NCBI GenBank assembly: GCA_016191165.1
Contig: JACPPF010000037.1
Coordinates: forward strand, 1 to 64,000
Origin: Planctomycetota bacterium
Lineage (GTDB): Bacteria; Planctomycetota; Planctomycetia; Gemmatales; Gemmataceae
Reading direction: 5' to 3'
DNA length: 64,000 nucleotides
A model generated the notes under the pieces. It saw only the letters and a program-made list of their open reading frames with translations, ran no database searches and had not been told where the DNA came from. Position 1 is the stretch's first letter; the number at the start of each line of letters is the position of its first letter. Positions 7,354 through 16,120 of this stretch are shown here, piece after piece. The position numbers were made by a program, and so were the translations under genes.

Positions 7354-8448
7354 ATGCGACTGCGTGCCTTGGTCGGTTTGGCTGTTCTCTGCGCGGCATT
7401 GGTTTTCACGTTCAAGGTCGCATCGCCGGTCGGACGCGCGCAGCCGGCCAAAAAGGTCCCGCCAAAAAAATCCCTGTTTCCTCCCGACGGACCCAAGATT
7501 CCGCGCGGCCTGGTCGAGATCGTTTGGCCCGATGAAAATCCTTACACGCCGGAGAAGGCCGAGCTGGGCTGGCTGCTGTTCTTCGATACCAGGGTCTCGT
7601 CCGACGGTTCCGTATCGTGCGCGAGTTGCCATGCGCCAGAACACGCCTTCGGGGATGGCAAGCCGGTGTCCACCGGAATCGGCGGGCAGAAGGGCGGCCG
7701 CAGCGCTCCTACCGTCATCAATCGCGTCTACGGCGCCGCCCAGTTCTGGGACGGACGCGCCTCCTCGCTCGAAGATCAAGCGAAAGGGCCCATCGCCAAT
7801 CCCATCGAAATGACCAGCGAAAAAGATGCCGCCAGGGCCCACGCCACCTGCGTCGATCGACTGCGCCAGGTCAAGGGATATCGCCAGCGCTTCAAGAAAG
7901 TTTTCGGCACCGAGAAGTTCACCATCGACCATGTCGCCATGGCCATCGCCACGTTTGAACGAATGGTCCTCTCGGGAAACTCCGCCTTCGACAAGTTCAA
8001 GGCAGGAGACAAGAACGCCTTGACCGAAAGCCAGCAACGCGGCATGAACGTCTTTTTCTCCAACAACGCCCGCTGCGATAGCTGCCACGACGGGGCGGCG
8101 TTCACCACCAACCAGTTTGCCAACATCGGCATCGGCATGGACAGGCCGAAACCCGATTGGGGCCGATACAACGTGACCAAGAAAGACGCCGACAAGGGAG
8201 CCTTCAAGACCCCCGGCCTGCGCGACATTTCCCGCACCGGCCCCTACATGCACGACGGCAGCCTCAAGACCCTGGAAGAAGTCGTTGAGCACTACGACAA
8301 GGGCGGCATCAAGAACCAATGGCTTCACCAGGATATCCGTCCGCTCAAACTCACCAAGCAGGACAAGTCCGACCTGGTCAACTTCCTGCGCGCCCTCGAT
8401 GGCGAAGGCTGGCAGCAATTCACGGCGCCAAAGGCCTTGCCGAAGTGA
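7354..8448 (+). CDS. di-heme cytochrome c peroxidase (MauG/CcpA superfamily)
   Basis: The start at 7354 is preferred over 7327 because GGGGGA lies 8 bases upstream and a signal peptide follows directly (MRLRALVGLAVLCAALVFTF). The 364-residue mature-type protein has two heme c sites, C89-A-S-C-H93 and C241-D-S-C-H245, with the usual spacing between the N- and C-terminal heme domains. FFDTRVSSDGSVSCASCH, GRSAPTVINR and QFWDGRASSLEDQA are hallmark blocks. The enzyme reduces hydrogen peroxide with electrons from cytochrome c, or oxidises an unknown partner as MauG does, in the periplasm. The late block FKTPGLRDISRTGPYMHDGS is the conserved C-terminal motif. The preceding secreted Cys-rich protein may be functionally linked. 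Confidence 0.96.
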   Translation: MRLRALVGLAVLCAALVFTFKVASPVGRAQPAKKVPPKKSLFPPDGPKIPRGLVEIVWPDENPYTPEKAELGWLLFFDTRVSSDGSVSCASCHAPEHAFGDGKPVSTGIGGQKGGRSAPTVINRVYGAAQFWDGRASSLEDQAKGPIANPIEMTSEKDAARAHATCVDRLRQVKGYRQRFKKVFGTEKFTIDHVAMAIATFERMVLSGNSAFDKFKAGDKNALTESQQRGMNVFFSNNARCDSCHDGAAFTTNQFANIGIGMDRPKPDWGRYNVTKKDADKGAFKTPGLRDISRTGPYMHDGSLKTLEEVVEHYDKGGIKNQWLHQDIRPLKLTKQDKSDLVNFLRALDGEGWQQFTAPKALPK

Positions 8449-8469
8449 TCGGCACGTCAGGTGCGTGTG

Positions 8470-8539
8470 GTGTCTCACTTTGCGTCTGCGGATCGTAGAC
8501 CTCACGCTCCGCGTGAGGTCTACGGTCAAACTGAGACAC
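8470..8539. repeat. nested palindrome downstream of the peroxidase gene
   Basis: The inner hairpin at 8495-8523 has perfect 13-bp arms (GTAGACCTCACGC) around a 3-base loop. Outer arms GTGTCTCA (8470-8477) and TGAGACAC (8532-8539) enclose it. It starts 22 bases after the peroxidase stop and is positioned as a terminator, without a clear T-run. Confidence 0.75.
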
Positions 8540-8627
8540 TACCCCAATCAGATTCATCTGGACACACCCTCCGATTGCCGTTATACGGACGCTTCCGATA
8601 TCCAGGGATATAGGGAGGCGTCGTGCC

Positions 8628-9866
8628 ATGAAGCGCTGGTTGGGGAGCTTGGCCGTTCTGAGTATGGCCGTGGGCGTCATCGTGGACAATACCAGCCACG
8701 GGCAGTTCCCGGCCGGCAAGTCCGCGCCGCTGGGGCCGGGCGAGAAGGGAGCAACCCTGCGCATCCCCGGACTCGATACGCCGTCGGCTCCGGTGCTGCC
8801 GTCGTATGTGCCCCGGGCGTCGGCGGCCCCGGGCGGTTTGCTTTCCAACCCCTTCCAGACCAGACCGGAACGCATCGCCTTGCCGCCGTCGAACTCCAAT
8901 ACCAACAAGGACCTCCAGATTACCCCCGATGTCGGCCCCTGGGCAATCTACGTGATTTCCTATTCCGGCCCCGAAGCGCCGACGATGGCGCGCAGGATGG
9001 TCGAGCAGCTCTGGAAGTCCTACAAGCTGCGGGCCCACGTCTTCAACTACGGCGCCAAGGAAAAGGAAGCCGAGTACAAGCGCGTGCAAGAGTTGCGAAA
9101 AAAACAAACGGAAGAGCTCGCCGAGGCGGGCTTCAAAGGTAGTTTTGTGCCGATCCCGGTACGGGCCGTCCGAATCAAGGAACAAACCGGGGTGCTGCTG
9201 GGCGGGTATCGCAGCTACGATGAAGGGGCAGCCGCTCTAAAAAAGATGCGGGCAATCAAGATCGACCGCAGCAACTTCGATGTGAAGTTGCTCGACATCA
9301 TCAGGGTCGATCACGAGGCCCCCAATGAAAAGACAAAAAAACTGGAGAAGGTCAAGCAAATGGGCGTGGCCTATAATAACCCATTCTTGAGCGCATTTCT
9401 GACGCGCAATCCGTCGCTTCCGCCAGATCACGTGGGTTCCACTCACGACGACGACATGAAATACCTCCGCAAGGTCAACGATGGCGAAAAATACAGTCTC
9501 TTGCAATGCAAGGCCAAGCTAACTCTGGTCGTCAAGCAATTCAGTACACCGCACAAAACCGTAGGTCAGGACGTTGATTCGCGAAGCATTTGGAAGACTT
9601 TGCTTCGTCCCACGGGACGCGAATGGCAGGATCATGCCGCCCATAACGCCCACAACCTGGCCGAAGGCCTGCGCAAGGCCGGCTTGCCAGAAAGCTATGT
9701 TCTCCATTGCCGATATTGCAGCTTTGTGACCGTGGGCGGCTACCGCGGGATCGACGACCCGCAATTGACCGCCATGCAAAACTTCCTCGCGTCGCATTTC
9801 CGCCGCGAGGAGTTTCGCAAGCTGGATATGTACCCGCGCCCCATCCCGATGGCGGTCCCGCATTGA
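8628..9866 (+). CDS. secreted protein with SPOR-like segment, function unknown
   Basis: The 412-residue product starts with a signal peptide (MKRWLGSLAVLSMAVGVIV). A low-complexity Pro/Gly linker follows to about residue 100. Residues 104-225 (WAIYVISYSGPEAPTMARRMVEQL... VLLGGYRSYDEGAAALKKMR) have the look of a SPOR-type domain, in which the GxYxSxxxAxxxLxxL pattern is typical. A second segment near residues 330-400 (HNLAEGLRKAGLPESYVLHC, FVTVGGYRGIDDPQLTAMQN) repeats that pattern. SPOR domains bind denuded peptidoglycan. Planctomycetes lack classical FtsZ division, so a general wall-binding role is more likely than a divisome role. It has relatives only in planctomycetes as far as I recall. 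The function is not assigned. Confidence 0.75.
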   Translation: MKRWLGSLAVLSMAVGVIVDNTSHGQFPAGKSAPLGPGEKGATLRIPGLDTPSAPVLPSYVPRASAAPGGLLSNPFQTRPERIALPPSNSNTNKDLQITPDVGPWAIYVISYSGPEAPTMARRMVEQLWKSYKLRAHVFNYGAKEKEAEYKRVQELRKKQTEELAEAGFKGSFVPIPVRAVRIKEQTGVLLGGYRSYDEGAAALKKMRAIKIDRSNFDVKLLDIIRVDHEAPNEKTKKLEKVKQMGVAYNNPFLSAFLTRNPSLPPDHVGSTHDDDMKYLRKVNDGEKYSLLQCKAKLTLVVKQFSTPHKTVGQDVDSRSIWKTLLRPTGREWQDHAAHNAHNLAEGLRKAGLPESYVLHCRYCSFVTVGGYRGIDDPQLTAMQNFLASHFRREEFRKLDMYPRPIPMAVPH

Positions 9867-9873
9867 GGGCGCG

Positions 9874-10056
9874 TCATTTGCTCAACCACTCCACGCAGGT
9901 CGTGAATAGTTCGTGGTCCTCATCGCCGTGGCAGCCGTGCGCGAACAGCATCGACGCCAGCAGCGCCGCGGCGAAAAGCCACCGGGCGGCCGTGAACAAG
10001 AAGCCGTGTTCCCGCCGGGGTGTTTTCACATCGAGTTCAGCGATGAGCCGAGTCAT
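9874..10056 (-). CDS. 60-residue single-pass membrane protein, translationally coupled to the esterase
   Basis: This small gene starts at ATG 10056, which overlaps the stop of the upstream esterase gene as ATGA (10056-10053), a classical translational-coupling arrangement. The product, beginning MTRLIAELDVKTPRREHGFL, has one hydrophobic segment at about residues 21-40 (FTAARWLFAAALLASMLFAH) and a short acidic tail with two Cys residues. A Cys after that segment (AHGC) does not fit the lipobox well. The coupling is the main argument that it is real. Function unknown; it may anchor or assist the esterase, or be an unrelated inner-membrane microprotein. Confidence 0.6.
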   Translation of the reverse strand: MTRLIAELDVKTPRREHGFLFTAARWLFAAALLASMLFAHGCHGDEDHELFTTCVEWLSK

Positions 10057-10922
10057 TTTTGCAGCTTGTCCTTGAAAAAATGCACGGTTTGATTGAGCGT
10101 CGTGGTCAGCTTTGCTCCGCCCCAGCCGTGCCCGGCGTCGGGGAGCGTCACCAGTTTCGCGGACACGCCGAGGTCGGTCAGCTTCTTCGACATCTTCCGC
10201 GAATGCTCGATGCCAACCAGCACATCTTTGGCGCCGTGGAAGAAAAGAAACGGCGGGCAGTCCTTGCGGCAATAGATGAGCGGGGAGCATTTGCGGTAGT
10301 CGTCCTTCTTGTCTTCAAAGCGCCCGCCCAGCAGCGGGATGAAGAAGATGTTCTCGACGTCGTTGGCCCAGGTCTTGACGGTGAAATCGGTCGGCCCGAA
10401 GTAGCTGACGACGGCCTGCACGCGCGTGGATTGGCTGGGATTTCCGCCCTTGCCTTCAAGTCCCGCGGCTTCCGTGGCGGCGCCGAGCAAGCAGGCGAGA
10501 TGGCCGCCTGCGGAAAAGCCGACGGCGCCGACGCGATCCGGGTTGATCTTGTATTTCTTGGCATTGGCGCGGAGCCAGCGGACGGCCGCCTTGCAATCCT
10601 CGATCTGGGCGGGAAAGCGATACTTCGGCGCGAAGCGGTAGGACACGGTGACCGCGACGAACCCGTTGCGCGCGAGCAACTCGGTCAACCCGTTGAGCGA
10701 CTGGCGACTGCCGCCGCGCCAACCGCCGCCATGAATACACACGACCGCGGGAAAAGGCCCCGCGCCGCTGGCGGGCATTGCCAGATCGAGTTCCAGATCG
10801 ACCTCGGCGCCTTTGCCGTAGACAATCTTTTTCTCGCTCTTGATCTTGCCATCGCCGGCGTAAAGCGGCAGCGCGGCCAGCAACGCGACCATACAGGCGA
10901 TGGAAAATGATTGTGGATTCAT
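10053..10922 (-). CDS. secreted alpha/beta-hydrolase esterase (BD-FAE/carboxylesterase type)
   Basis: The start at 10922 is chosen over 10958 because GGAGAGG sits 8 bases upstream and a signal peptide follows (MNPQSFSIACMVALLAALPLYA). The 289-residue enzyme has the oxyanion motif HGGGWRGG, the nucleophile elbow GFSAGG (GxSxG), and the acid and base in KDVLVGIEH and DAGHGW. The N-terminal phrase KKIVYGKGAEVDLELDLAMP is typical of the feruloyl-esterase-like group that planctomycetes use to deacylate plant or algal polysaccharides. Substrate not determinable from sequence. It is the first gene of a two-gene unit with the 60-residue membrane protein. Confidence 0.93.
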   Translation of the reverse strand: MNPQSFSIACMVALLAALPLYAGDGKIKSEKKIVYGKGAEVDLELDLAMPASGAGPFPAVVCIHGGGWRGGSRQSLNGLTELLARNGFVAVTVSYRFAPKYRFPAQIEDCKAAVRWLRANAKKYKINPDRVGAVGFSAGGHLACLLGAATEAAGLEGKGGNPSQSTRVQAVVSYFGPTDFTVKTWANDVENIFFIPLLGGRFEDKKDDYRKCSPLIYCRKDCPPFLFFHGAKDVLVGIEHSRKMSKKLTDLGVSAKLVTLPDAGHGWGGAKLTTTLNQTVHFFKDKLQK

Positions 10923-10989
10923 GGGAGCACCTCTCCGATCAGTTTGAAGTGTCGGCATCCGGAAAACAAGCCAAATCCCGAACTCGCCG

Positions 10990-11020
10990 TTTAGCCGCTC
11001 GCCTTTGGCGAGCGGCTAAA
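10990..11020. terminator. perfect hairpin (family D) after the prenyltransferase gene
   Basis: Perfect 14-bp arms (TTTAGCCGCTCGCC / GGCGAGCGGCTAAA) flank a 3-base loop. It lies 5 bases past the UbiA stop, where a terminator is expected on the minus strand. A degenerate relative is at 5478-5505. Confidence 0.6.
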
Positions 11021-11024
11021 TTTG

Positions 11025-11921
11025 TTAAATCCACCGCTGCAGCGCCACCTCCACCAGCAGGATCACCAGGAGGCCAATGCTGATGATGACGTTGACGTTG
11101 AAGAACGCCTGGTTGACGCGCGTCAGGTCGTCCGCCTTCACGAGCGCGTGCTCGAACACCAAAAGCGCGGTGACGCAGCCCAGTCCGCCCAGGAACACCA
11201 GACCGAGCGGGCCGTTCGGCGGCGACGCCAGGTAGTACAGCACCATCAACATCACGATCATGGCCGCATGGCTTAGCGTTGCGAGCCGCAGGGCCCTTGG
11301 CACGCCCAGCCAGGCGGGAATGCTATGCAGCCTGGCCTGGCGATCAAACTCGGCGTCTTGACAGGCGTAGATGATGTCGAACCCCGCGACCCAGAATAGG
11401 ACGGCGGCGCCGACGACGAGTGGGATGGGCCAATCCTCGAATCCCCGGATCGCGATCCACGCCGCCGCCGGCGCCATCATCAGCGAGGCGCCGAGCCAAA
11501 AGTGCGCCAGGGCGGTGAATCGCTTGGTGTACGAGTAGCCCAGCAAAAAGAGCAAGACGGGAACCGCCAGATAGATCGGCCAGGGATTGCCTTCAACGAG
11601 GAAGATCGCCGTGCTGGCGACGAAGCCGGCGCTGCACAGCAAGGTGAAGACCCAGACGCCCGCGACGGTCAGCTGGCCGCTGGGCAGATGCCGGGACGCC
11701 GTGCGAGGATTCAGGGCGTCCACATCGCGATCCGCCAGCCGGTTGAAAGCCATGGCCGCGCTGCGGGCGAAGACCATGCAAAGGAGGATGCCGCCAAATT
11801 CGACGAATGAAAAGGCGTTCTTCCCGTACCAGGCAAGGATGGCGCTAAAGAGAGCGAAGGGAAGCGCGAAGAGCGTGTGGCTGAAGCGAATCATCTCCAG
11901 AACTCGCCGCAGCGTTTGCAT
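11025..11921 (-). CDS. mqnP: UbiA-family prenyltransferase, MqnP-like
   Basis: The 298-residue membrane protein has about eight transmembrane segments and both aspartate motifs of the UbiA family: NRLADRDVDALNPRT at about residues 60-74 and YACQDAEFDRQ near 183-193. The opening MIRFSHTLFALPFALFSA is typical of the TIGR01475-type clade, whose members attach the polyprenyl tail in the futalosine menaquinone pathway (MqnP) or were annotated as putative 4-hydroxybenzoate polyprenyltransferases. The polyprenyl diphosphate donor could be supplied by the synthase at 35030-36025. Nine bases separate it from the upstream helix-hairpin-helix gene, so the two form an operon. The MqnP assignment rests on motif resemblance, not on neighbouring mqn genes. 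Confidence 0.88.
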   Translation of the reverse strand: MQTLRRVLEMIRFSHTLFALPFALFSAILAWYGKNAFSFVEFGGILLCMVFARSAAMAFNRLADRDVDALNPRTASRHLPSGQLTVAGVWVFTLLCSAGFVASTAIFLVEGNPWPIYLAVPVLLFLLGYSYTKRFTALAHFWLGASLMMAPAAAWIAIRGFEDWPIPLVVGAAVLFWVAGFDIIYACQDAEFDRQARLHSIPAWLGVPRALRLATLSHAAMIVMLMVLYYLASPPNGPLGLVFLGGLGCVTALLVFEHALVKADDLTRVNQAFFNVNVIISIGLLVILLVEVALQRWI

Positions 11922-11930
11922 GAACGGGTC

Positions 11931-12209
11931 TCAAACGGTTACTGGTTCCTTTTCCGCTCCTTTCAAACTAGCGATCTCGCCAGTGCGGACCAGCGTTTCG
12001 ATCTTGACGGACAGCTTCGGACCGATGCCCGGCAGCTGCTTGAGGGTCTTGCGGCCATCGTGCGCGACCAATTCCTCGACCGGTTGATCGAGTCCGAGAA
12101 TGGTTTGCGCGGCCCGTCGATAGGCCTGCACGCGGTAAAGGCCAGCATGTTTGCGCTCCAACGTGTGGGCGACATCCAGGAGCCGAGTTGCGATGGTGCG
12201 ATTGTCCAT
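11931..12209 (-). CDS. small helix-hairpin-helix protein, PolX N-terminal-domain-like
   Basis: The start at 12209 is supported by GGAGG 7 bases upstream; the open frame extends to 12293 without support. The 92-residue protein begins DNRTIATRLLDVAHTLERKH, then YRVQAYRRAAQTILGLDQPVEEL and LKQLPGIGPKLSVKIETLV. This is the 8-kDa-type domain of DNA polymerase X followed by a helix-hairpin-helix that binds DNA non-specifically. A stand-alone version without the polymerase or PHP parts could be a DNA-end- or gap-binding accessory protein. It precedes the prenyltransferase by 9 bases, an operon without an obvious functional link. Confidence 0.87.
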   Translation of the reverse strand: MDNRTIATRLLDVAHTLERKHAGLYRVQAYRRAAQTILGLDQPVEELVAHDGRKTLKQLPGIGPKLSVKIETLVRTGEIASLKGAEKEPVTV

Positions 12210-12736
12210 GGTGAAACCTCCGGTGTGAACTTCTGTATACATTCTAGGCCCGGCCAAATGAAAATCAAGCGTTATGTGTAAATTTGTCCACAATCAATAA
12301 GCTGAGCCTTTTTCGGGGGGCTGTTTTTAACAGGCAACGGTTTTTTTTCTGCCTCACCCAAACTTCCTGGTCGGGATACCCCCCACGCCCCGTGAGAAGT
12401 CCTCAAAAAAAACGCTGTAACCTAATGATAATTAGTGGCTTAGGAATGTGACGGGACTTCTCACTTAGGCCTGTTTCAATTCCATCGATTTTAGGGTAAC
12501 AAACAATCCGCGAGCCGCCGGGCTTGTCCCGGCGGTGAACCAAGATGGCTCGGGATGCACCGCCGGGACAAGCCCGGCGGCTCGTTGTGACTTTCACTTG
12601 AACCAGGCCCTCACTCACCGACGAAGGGACGGCGAGGCAAACCACCGCCCCACAGCTCCGGTTTGTGACCTACACTTGACGTGGACTACGTACACCACAG
12701 AAACGAAAATCCGTTGATTGGACTGGTCAATTTCCC
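12210..12736. other. 527-bp divergent spacer
   Basis: No gene is supported. 12240-12500 is comparatively AT-rich, with several homopolymer runs (for example TTTTTTTT near 12343). A long perfect inverted repeat lies at 12511-12584. The region must contain promoters for the minus-strand HHH/UbiA operon and the plus-strand TPR gene, but no convincing -35/-10 pair was found by eye. Confidence 0.6.
12511..12584. repeat. perfect 27-bp inverted repeat
   Basis: The arms at 12511-12537 and 12558-12584 are exactly complementary over 27 bases (core GCCGCCGGGCTTGTCCCGGC) with a 20-base spacer. There is no coding sequence on either side. The perfection of the arms suggests a recent or actively maintained element. 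Confidence 0.88.
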
Positions 12737-15700
12737 ATGCGACGAAAACTGAACGTCAAGTTGGTTGCTATCGTTTTTGGCGGCCTCCTCGTTGTCGGCG
12801 CCGCCGTGCATTTCGTGCATGGCTATCAACTCGCTCGCAACGCCCATCGGCTGCTGGAGCGGGCCGATGACGCGCGCGGCGAGAACGACCTGGATCGGGC
12901 GTTGACGCTTTACGATCAGTATCTCAAGTTTGTTCCCAACGATGTCGAGACCGTGCAGAAATATGCAAGGGCACTCGACCAGCGCGCTCGCAGCGGGGAC
13001 GAGCGGGTGCAGGTGGTCCTCAAAATGGAGCAGGTTCTGCGCGTCAAACCGGGCGAGCACGACCTGCGTTTTCGGCTCGTGCACAACCTGATCGCTCTCG
13101 ATCGCTACCCCGAGGCCCTGAGCCAGTTGCGGAAACTGCAAGGCGTCTGGCACGACAAGGCGCAGGTGCTGCACATGATTGGCTGGTGCCAGGATGCGCA
13201 GAAGGAATACGCCCAGGCGGTTCGCTCCTTCGAGGAGGCCAAGCGAACCAATCCCAAACAACTCGCCAGTTATCACCTACTGGCCGAGGTGCTGCAAGAT
13301 CGCCTGAACCAGCCCGATGAGGCGGCCAAGGCCATGGACGAGATGATCCAGAAAAACCCGGCTTCCTGGGAAGCGTACCTGTCGCGGGCGCGCTTCCATC
13401 GCCGGCGCGGCGAGGAGAAGCCAGCGCGCGTCGATCTGGAGCGTGCCCTTGAACTCAGCCCGAAACAGCCGGAGGTGATCCTCGAAGTCGCTGATGCCGC
13501 CCGATTCCGCGGCGACTGGCGTCATGCCGTTGATCTGCTGACAACGGGGTCGAAGCTGTATCCAGGCGACGAACGGTTTTACATCGAGCTGGCGCGGGTC
13601 AAAATGCAGGCGGGCAAACCAGGGGAGGCGATCGTTCATCTCAAGCAAGGCCGGCAACACGCGCCGAAGTCCGCCGAGCTGGCCGTGCTCACGATCGACT
13701 TGATGATCGAACAAGGCGCGCTGACCGAGGCAGCGAAAAAAACGGCCGAGTTGATCCAGACCGGCGGGCAATCCGGATTGACGAGCTACCTTCAGGCTCG
13801 TTTGAGCCTGGCCGAGAAAAAATGGAGTGAAGCGATTCGGCTCCTGCACCGCGCCGGGCAAGACCTGGGGCCGCGCTCACGCTGGAGCGCGCGCGTCAAC
13901 GTCTACCTGGGCCTGGCCTATCGGCAACTCGGCGATCGCGAGCAGGAGTTGGAAGCCTTTCAGCGTGCGGCCGCGGCGGAACCGGGGTGGGCGCCGGCTG
14001 GCATTGGTCTGGGCGAGGCGCTGCTCAGTGCGGGACGAGTTGAAGACGCCAGCCAGACGTTGGAGCCATTACAGGTCGCGCGCGATTTGCCTAATGGGTA
14101 CTGGTCCGTGCTGGCGCGATGCCGGCTGAACCAGCAAATGCGGCTGCCTGCCGCAAAACGCGCCTGGGAGCCGGTGGAAGCCGCGCTGCAGCGAACGGAC
14201 GCCACGTCCGTCGCGGCGATTCTCGTACGCGCCGACTACCTGTCAGCCCGCGGGGACTTCAAAGCCGCCGAGGCGCTGCTCGGCAAGGCAGCCTCGACGG
14301 ATGCCAACGAAATCTTGTTTCCCTGCGCGCTCGCCGACCTGGCGGCCCGGCAGAATCAATTGGCTGCCGCCGAGGCGCTTCTTGAAAAAACCGCGATGCA
14401 AAAACAGTTTGCCGACCGCCTCGAATGGCGGCTGGCCCTGGCTCGCCTGTGGAGCCAGCGCAACGGCGCCAGCGATCGCGCGAAGTTGACGGGCCTGGCA
14501 AGGCGATTGCCCGCCAACGCATCCGCCGAGACGCGTGCCCGGTTGTGGCGAGAATTGGCGGACCTGTGGACCGCGCTGGGCGAGCCAGGCCGGGCCGAGG
14601 AACTCACCGCCGCGGTCGCAAGTGCATTACCGCTGAATCTGCCGAGCCGGGTCGCTCTCTTCGAGCGGGCGCTACAAAAGGACCAGGTCGGCATCGCCCG
14701 GGCCCGCCTTGGCGAGATTCGCGCCATCGAAGGCGAGCAAGGCGGCCTCTGGCGCTGGGCAGAAGCGGCGTTACTGGTCCATCAAGCGCGCGGGCGAATC
14801 TCCCAGCTGGCGCAAGCGCGTAAACAACTACAAACGCTACCGGCCAAGAGCAAGAATTGGCCGCGCGTGGCTCTGCTTTCAGGCGCCATTCACGAGTTGG
14901 AAGGAAAATACCAGAAGGCCATCGAGGATTACACGCGCGCCCTGGAACTGGGCGAGACGCAACCGCGCGTGCTGGCAAGCGTCCTGGTGCTCCTGGTGAA
15001 TCGACGCGAGTACGCCCGGGCGGAGGCGGAGATTGCGAGATACGAACAACGGCTGCCTTTGACGCGGGACCTGGCTCGCCTTGGCGCGGAGATTGCGTTG
15101 AAGCTGCGCGAAAAGCATCTTGCGAAGGTGGCGCTGGCGCGGGCCGAGCGCGCGGTCGAAGTGCCGACGCGCGACTACCGCGACGCGCTTTGGCTGGCGC
15201 GCATTTACCAGGGCGCCGGGGAAGCCGCGAAGGCGGAGCCACTCCTGCGCGCGGCGCTGGACCAGGCGGGCCATGCACCCGATACCTGGATCGCCTGGAT
15301 GCATTTTCTGTTTCAGGCGAATCGGCGTGACGAAGCGTTGAAAGACCTGGAACGTCTCAAGAAGGAGATCGCGCCAGGCCGGCAGGCGTTGACGCTGGCG
15401 CGCTGCTACCAGACGCTACATCTGCCGGGACGCGCCGACGACGCCTATCAGGCCGCGTTGAAATCAACGCCGGACGACTTCGGCGCGCTCGCCTATGCCG
15501 CCGACTTTTATCGCCAGGCCGATCGTATCGACACCGCCATCAAACTATACGCCCGCCTGCTTGACGCGAAGCTGGCGGCGCCTGCTCAACTTACCCTGCG
15601 CGCGCGTCGGGACCTTGCGATCTTGCTCGGCAGGCGCGGGGAGCCAACGCGCGCTCTGGCCGTGCTCGACGCCAATCGCACGTTGGGCGGCGAAACCATC

Positions 15701-16072
15701 GCCGATCGGCGGATCAGGCTGTACTTGCAAAGTCTCGCGCCCGCGGCAAGGCAGGACGCCATCGACCAGTTTCAGCTCACGCTGCGCGCGCAACCCGCGT
15801 CGGCCGACGAACGCGTGCTGCTGGCGTCCATGCTCGAATCGGCCAGGCAATTTGGCCCCGCGCGCATGCTACTGGCCGAGGTTGTGGCCGAGCATCCCGC
15901 CACGCCCGTCTACCTGACACGCTACGCATCTATTCTTATTCGCATGGAGGAGACCGAAGAAGCCGAGCGCGTGCTGGCGCGCCTGGAAGCCCTGGAACCT
16001 GGAAGCGAGCGCGCGCGAACGCTGCGGGCGGAATTGAAGCTGGTTGGGCTGAAGGGGGTCCGCGCACCGTAG
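12737..16072 (+). CDS. large membrane-anchored TPR-repeat protein
   Basis: The 1111-residue protein has one N-terminal transmembrane anchor (VKLVAIVFGGLLVVGAAVHF, residues 7-26) and then tetratricopeptide repeats almost to the end. Clear repeat units include LLERADDARGENDLDRALTLY, ALDRYPEALSQLRKLQGVW, PDEAAKAMDEMIQKNPASWE and EKYQKAIEDYTRALELGETQ. The superhelix would project into the periplasm and scaffold protein complexes. The length and anchor resemble the PrsT/PelB-type TPR proteins of exopolysaccharide export, but no such genes surround it. It is monocistronic, and a perfect palindrome follows its stop. The protein is rich in Ala, Arg and Leu, as expected for a GC-rich genome. Confidence 0.92.
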   Translation: MRRKLNVKLVAIVFGGLLVVGAAVHFVHGYQLARNAHRLLERADDARGENDLDRALTLYDQYLKFVPNDVETVQKYARALDQRARSGDERVQVVLKMEQVLRVKPGEHDLRFRLVHNLIALDRYPEALSQLRKLQGVWHDKAQVLHMIGWCQDAQKEYAQAVRSFEEAKRTNPKQLASYHLLAEVLQDRLNQPDEAAKAMDEMIQKNPASWEAYLSRARFHRRRGEEKPARVDLERALELSPKQPEVILEVADAARFRGDWRHAVDLLTTGSKLYPGDERFYIELARVKMQAGKPGEAIVHLKQGRQHAPKSAELAVLTIDLMIEQGALTEAAKKTAELIQTGGQSGLTSYLQARLSLAEKKWSEAIRLLHRAGQDLGPRSRWSARVNVYLGLAYRQLGDREQELEAFQRAAAAEPGWAPAGIGLGEALLSAGRVEDASQTLEPLQVARDLPNGYWSVLARCRLNQQMRLPAAKRAWEPVEAALQRTDATSVAAILVRADYLSARGDFKAAEALLGKAASTDANEILFPCALADLAARQNQLAAAEALLEKTAMQKQFADRLEWRLALARLWSQRNGASDRAKLTGLARRLPANASAETRARLWRELADLWTALGEPGRAEELTAAVASALPLNLPSRVALFERALQKDQVGIARARLGEIRAIEGEQGGLWRWAEAALLVHQARGRISQLAQARKQLQTLPAKSKNWPRVALLSGAIHELEGKYQKAIEDYTRALELGETQPRVLASVLVLLVNRREYARAEAEIARYEQRLPLTRDLARLGAEIALKLREKHLAKVALARAERAVEVPTRDYRDALWLARIYQGAGEAAKAEPLLRAALDQAGHAPDTWIAWMHFLFQANRRDEALKDLERLKKEIAPGRQALTLARCYQTLHLPGRADDAYQAALKSTPDDFGALAYAADFYRQADRIDTAIKLYARLLDAKLAAPAQLTLRARRDLAILLGRRGEPTRALAVLDANRTLGGETIADRRIRLYLQSLAPAARQDAIDQFQLTLRAQPASADERVLLASMLESARQFGPARMLLAEVVAEHPATPVYLTRYASILIRMEETEEAERVLARLEALEPGSERARTLRAELKLVGLKGVRAP

Positions 16073-16120
16073 CCGTTCCTGTTTCCCCGCAATCATGTTC
16101 GTCGAGCGGAGGGATACCGG

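Noticed and set aside
6565-8529. 654-residue minus-strand open frame over the Cys-rich protein and peroxidase genes
   Set aside because: It overlaps two genes with strong motifs (heme sites) on the other strand and shows no family pattern.
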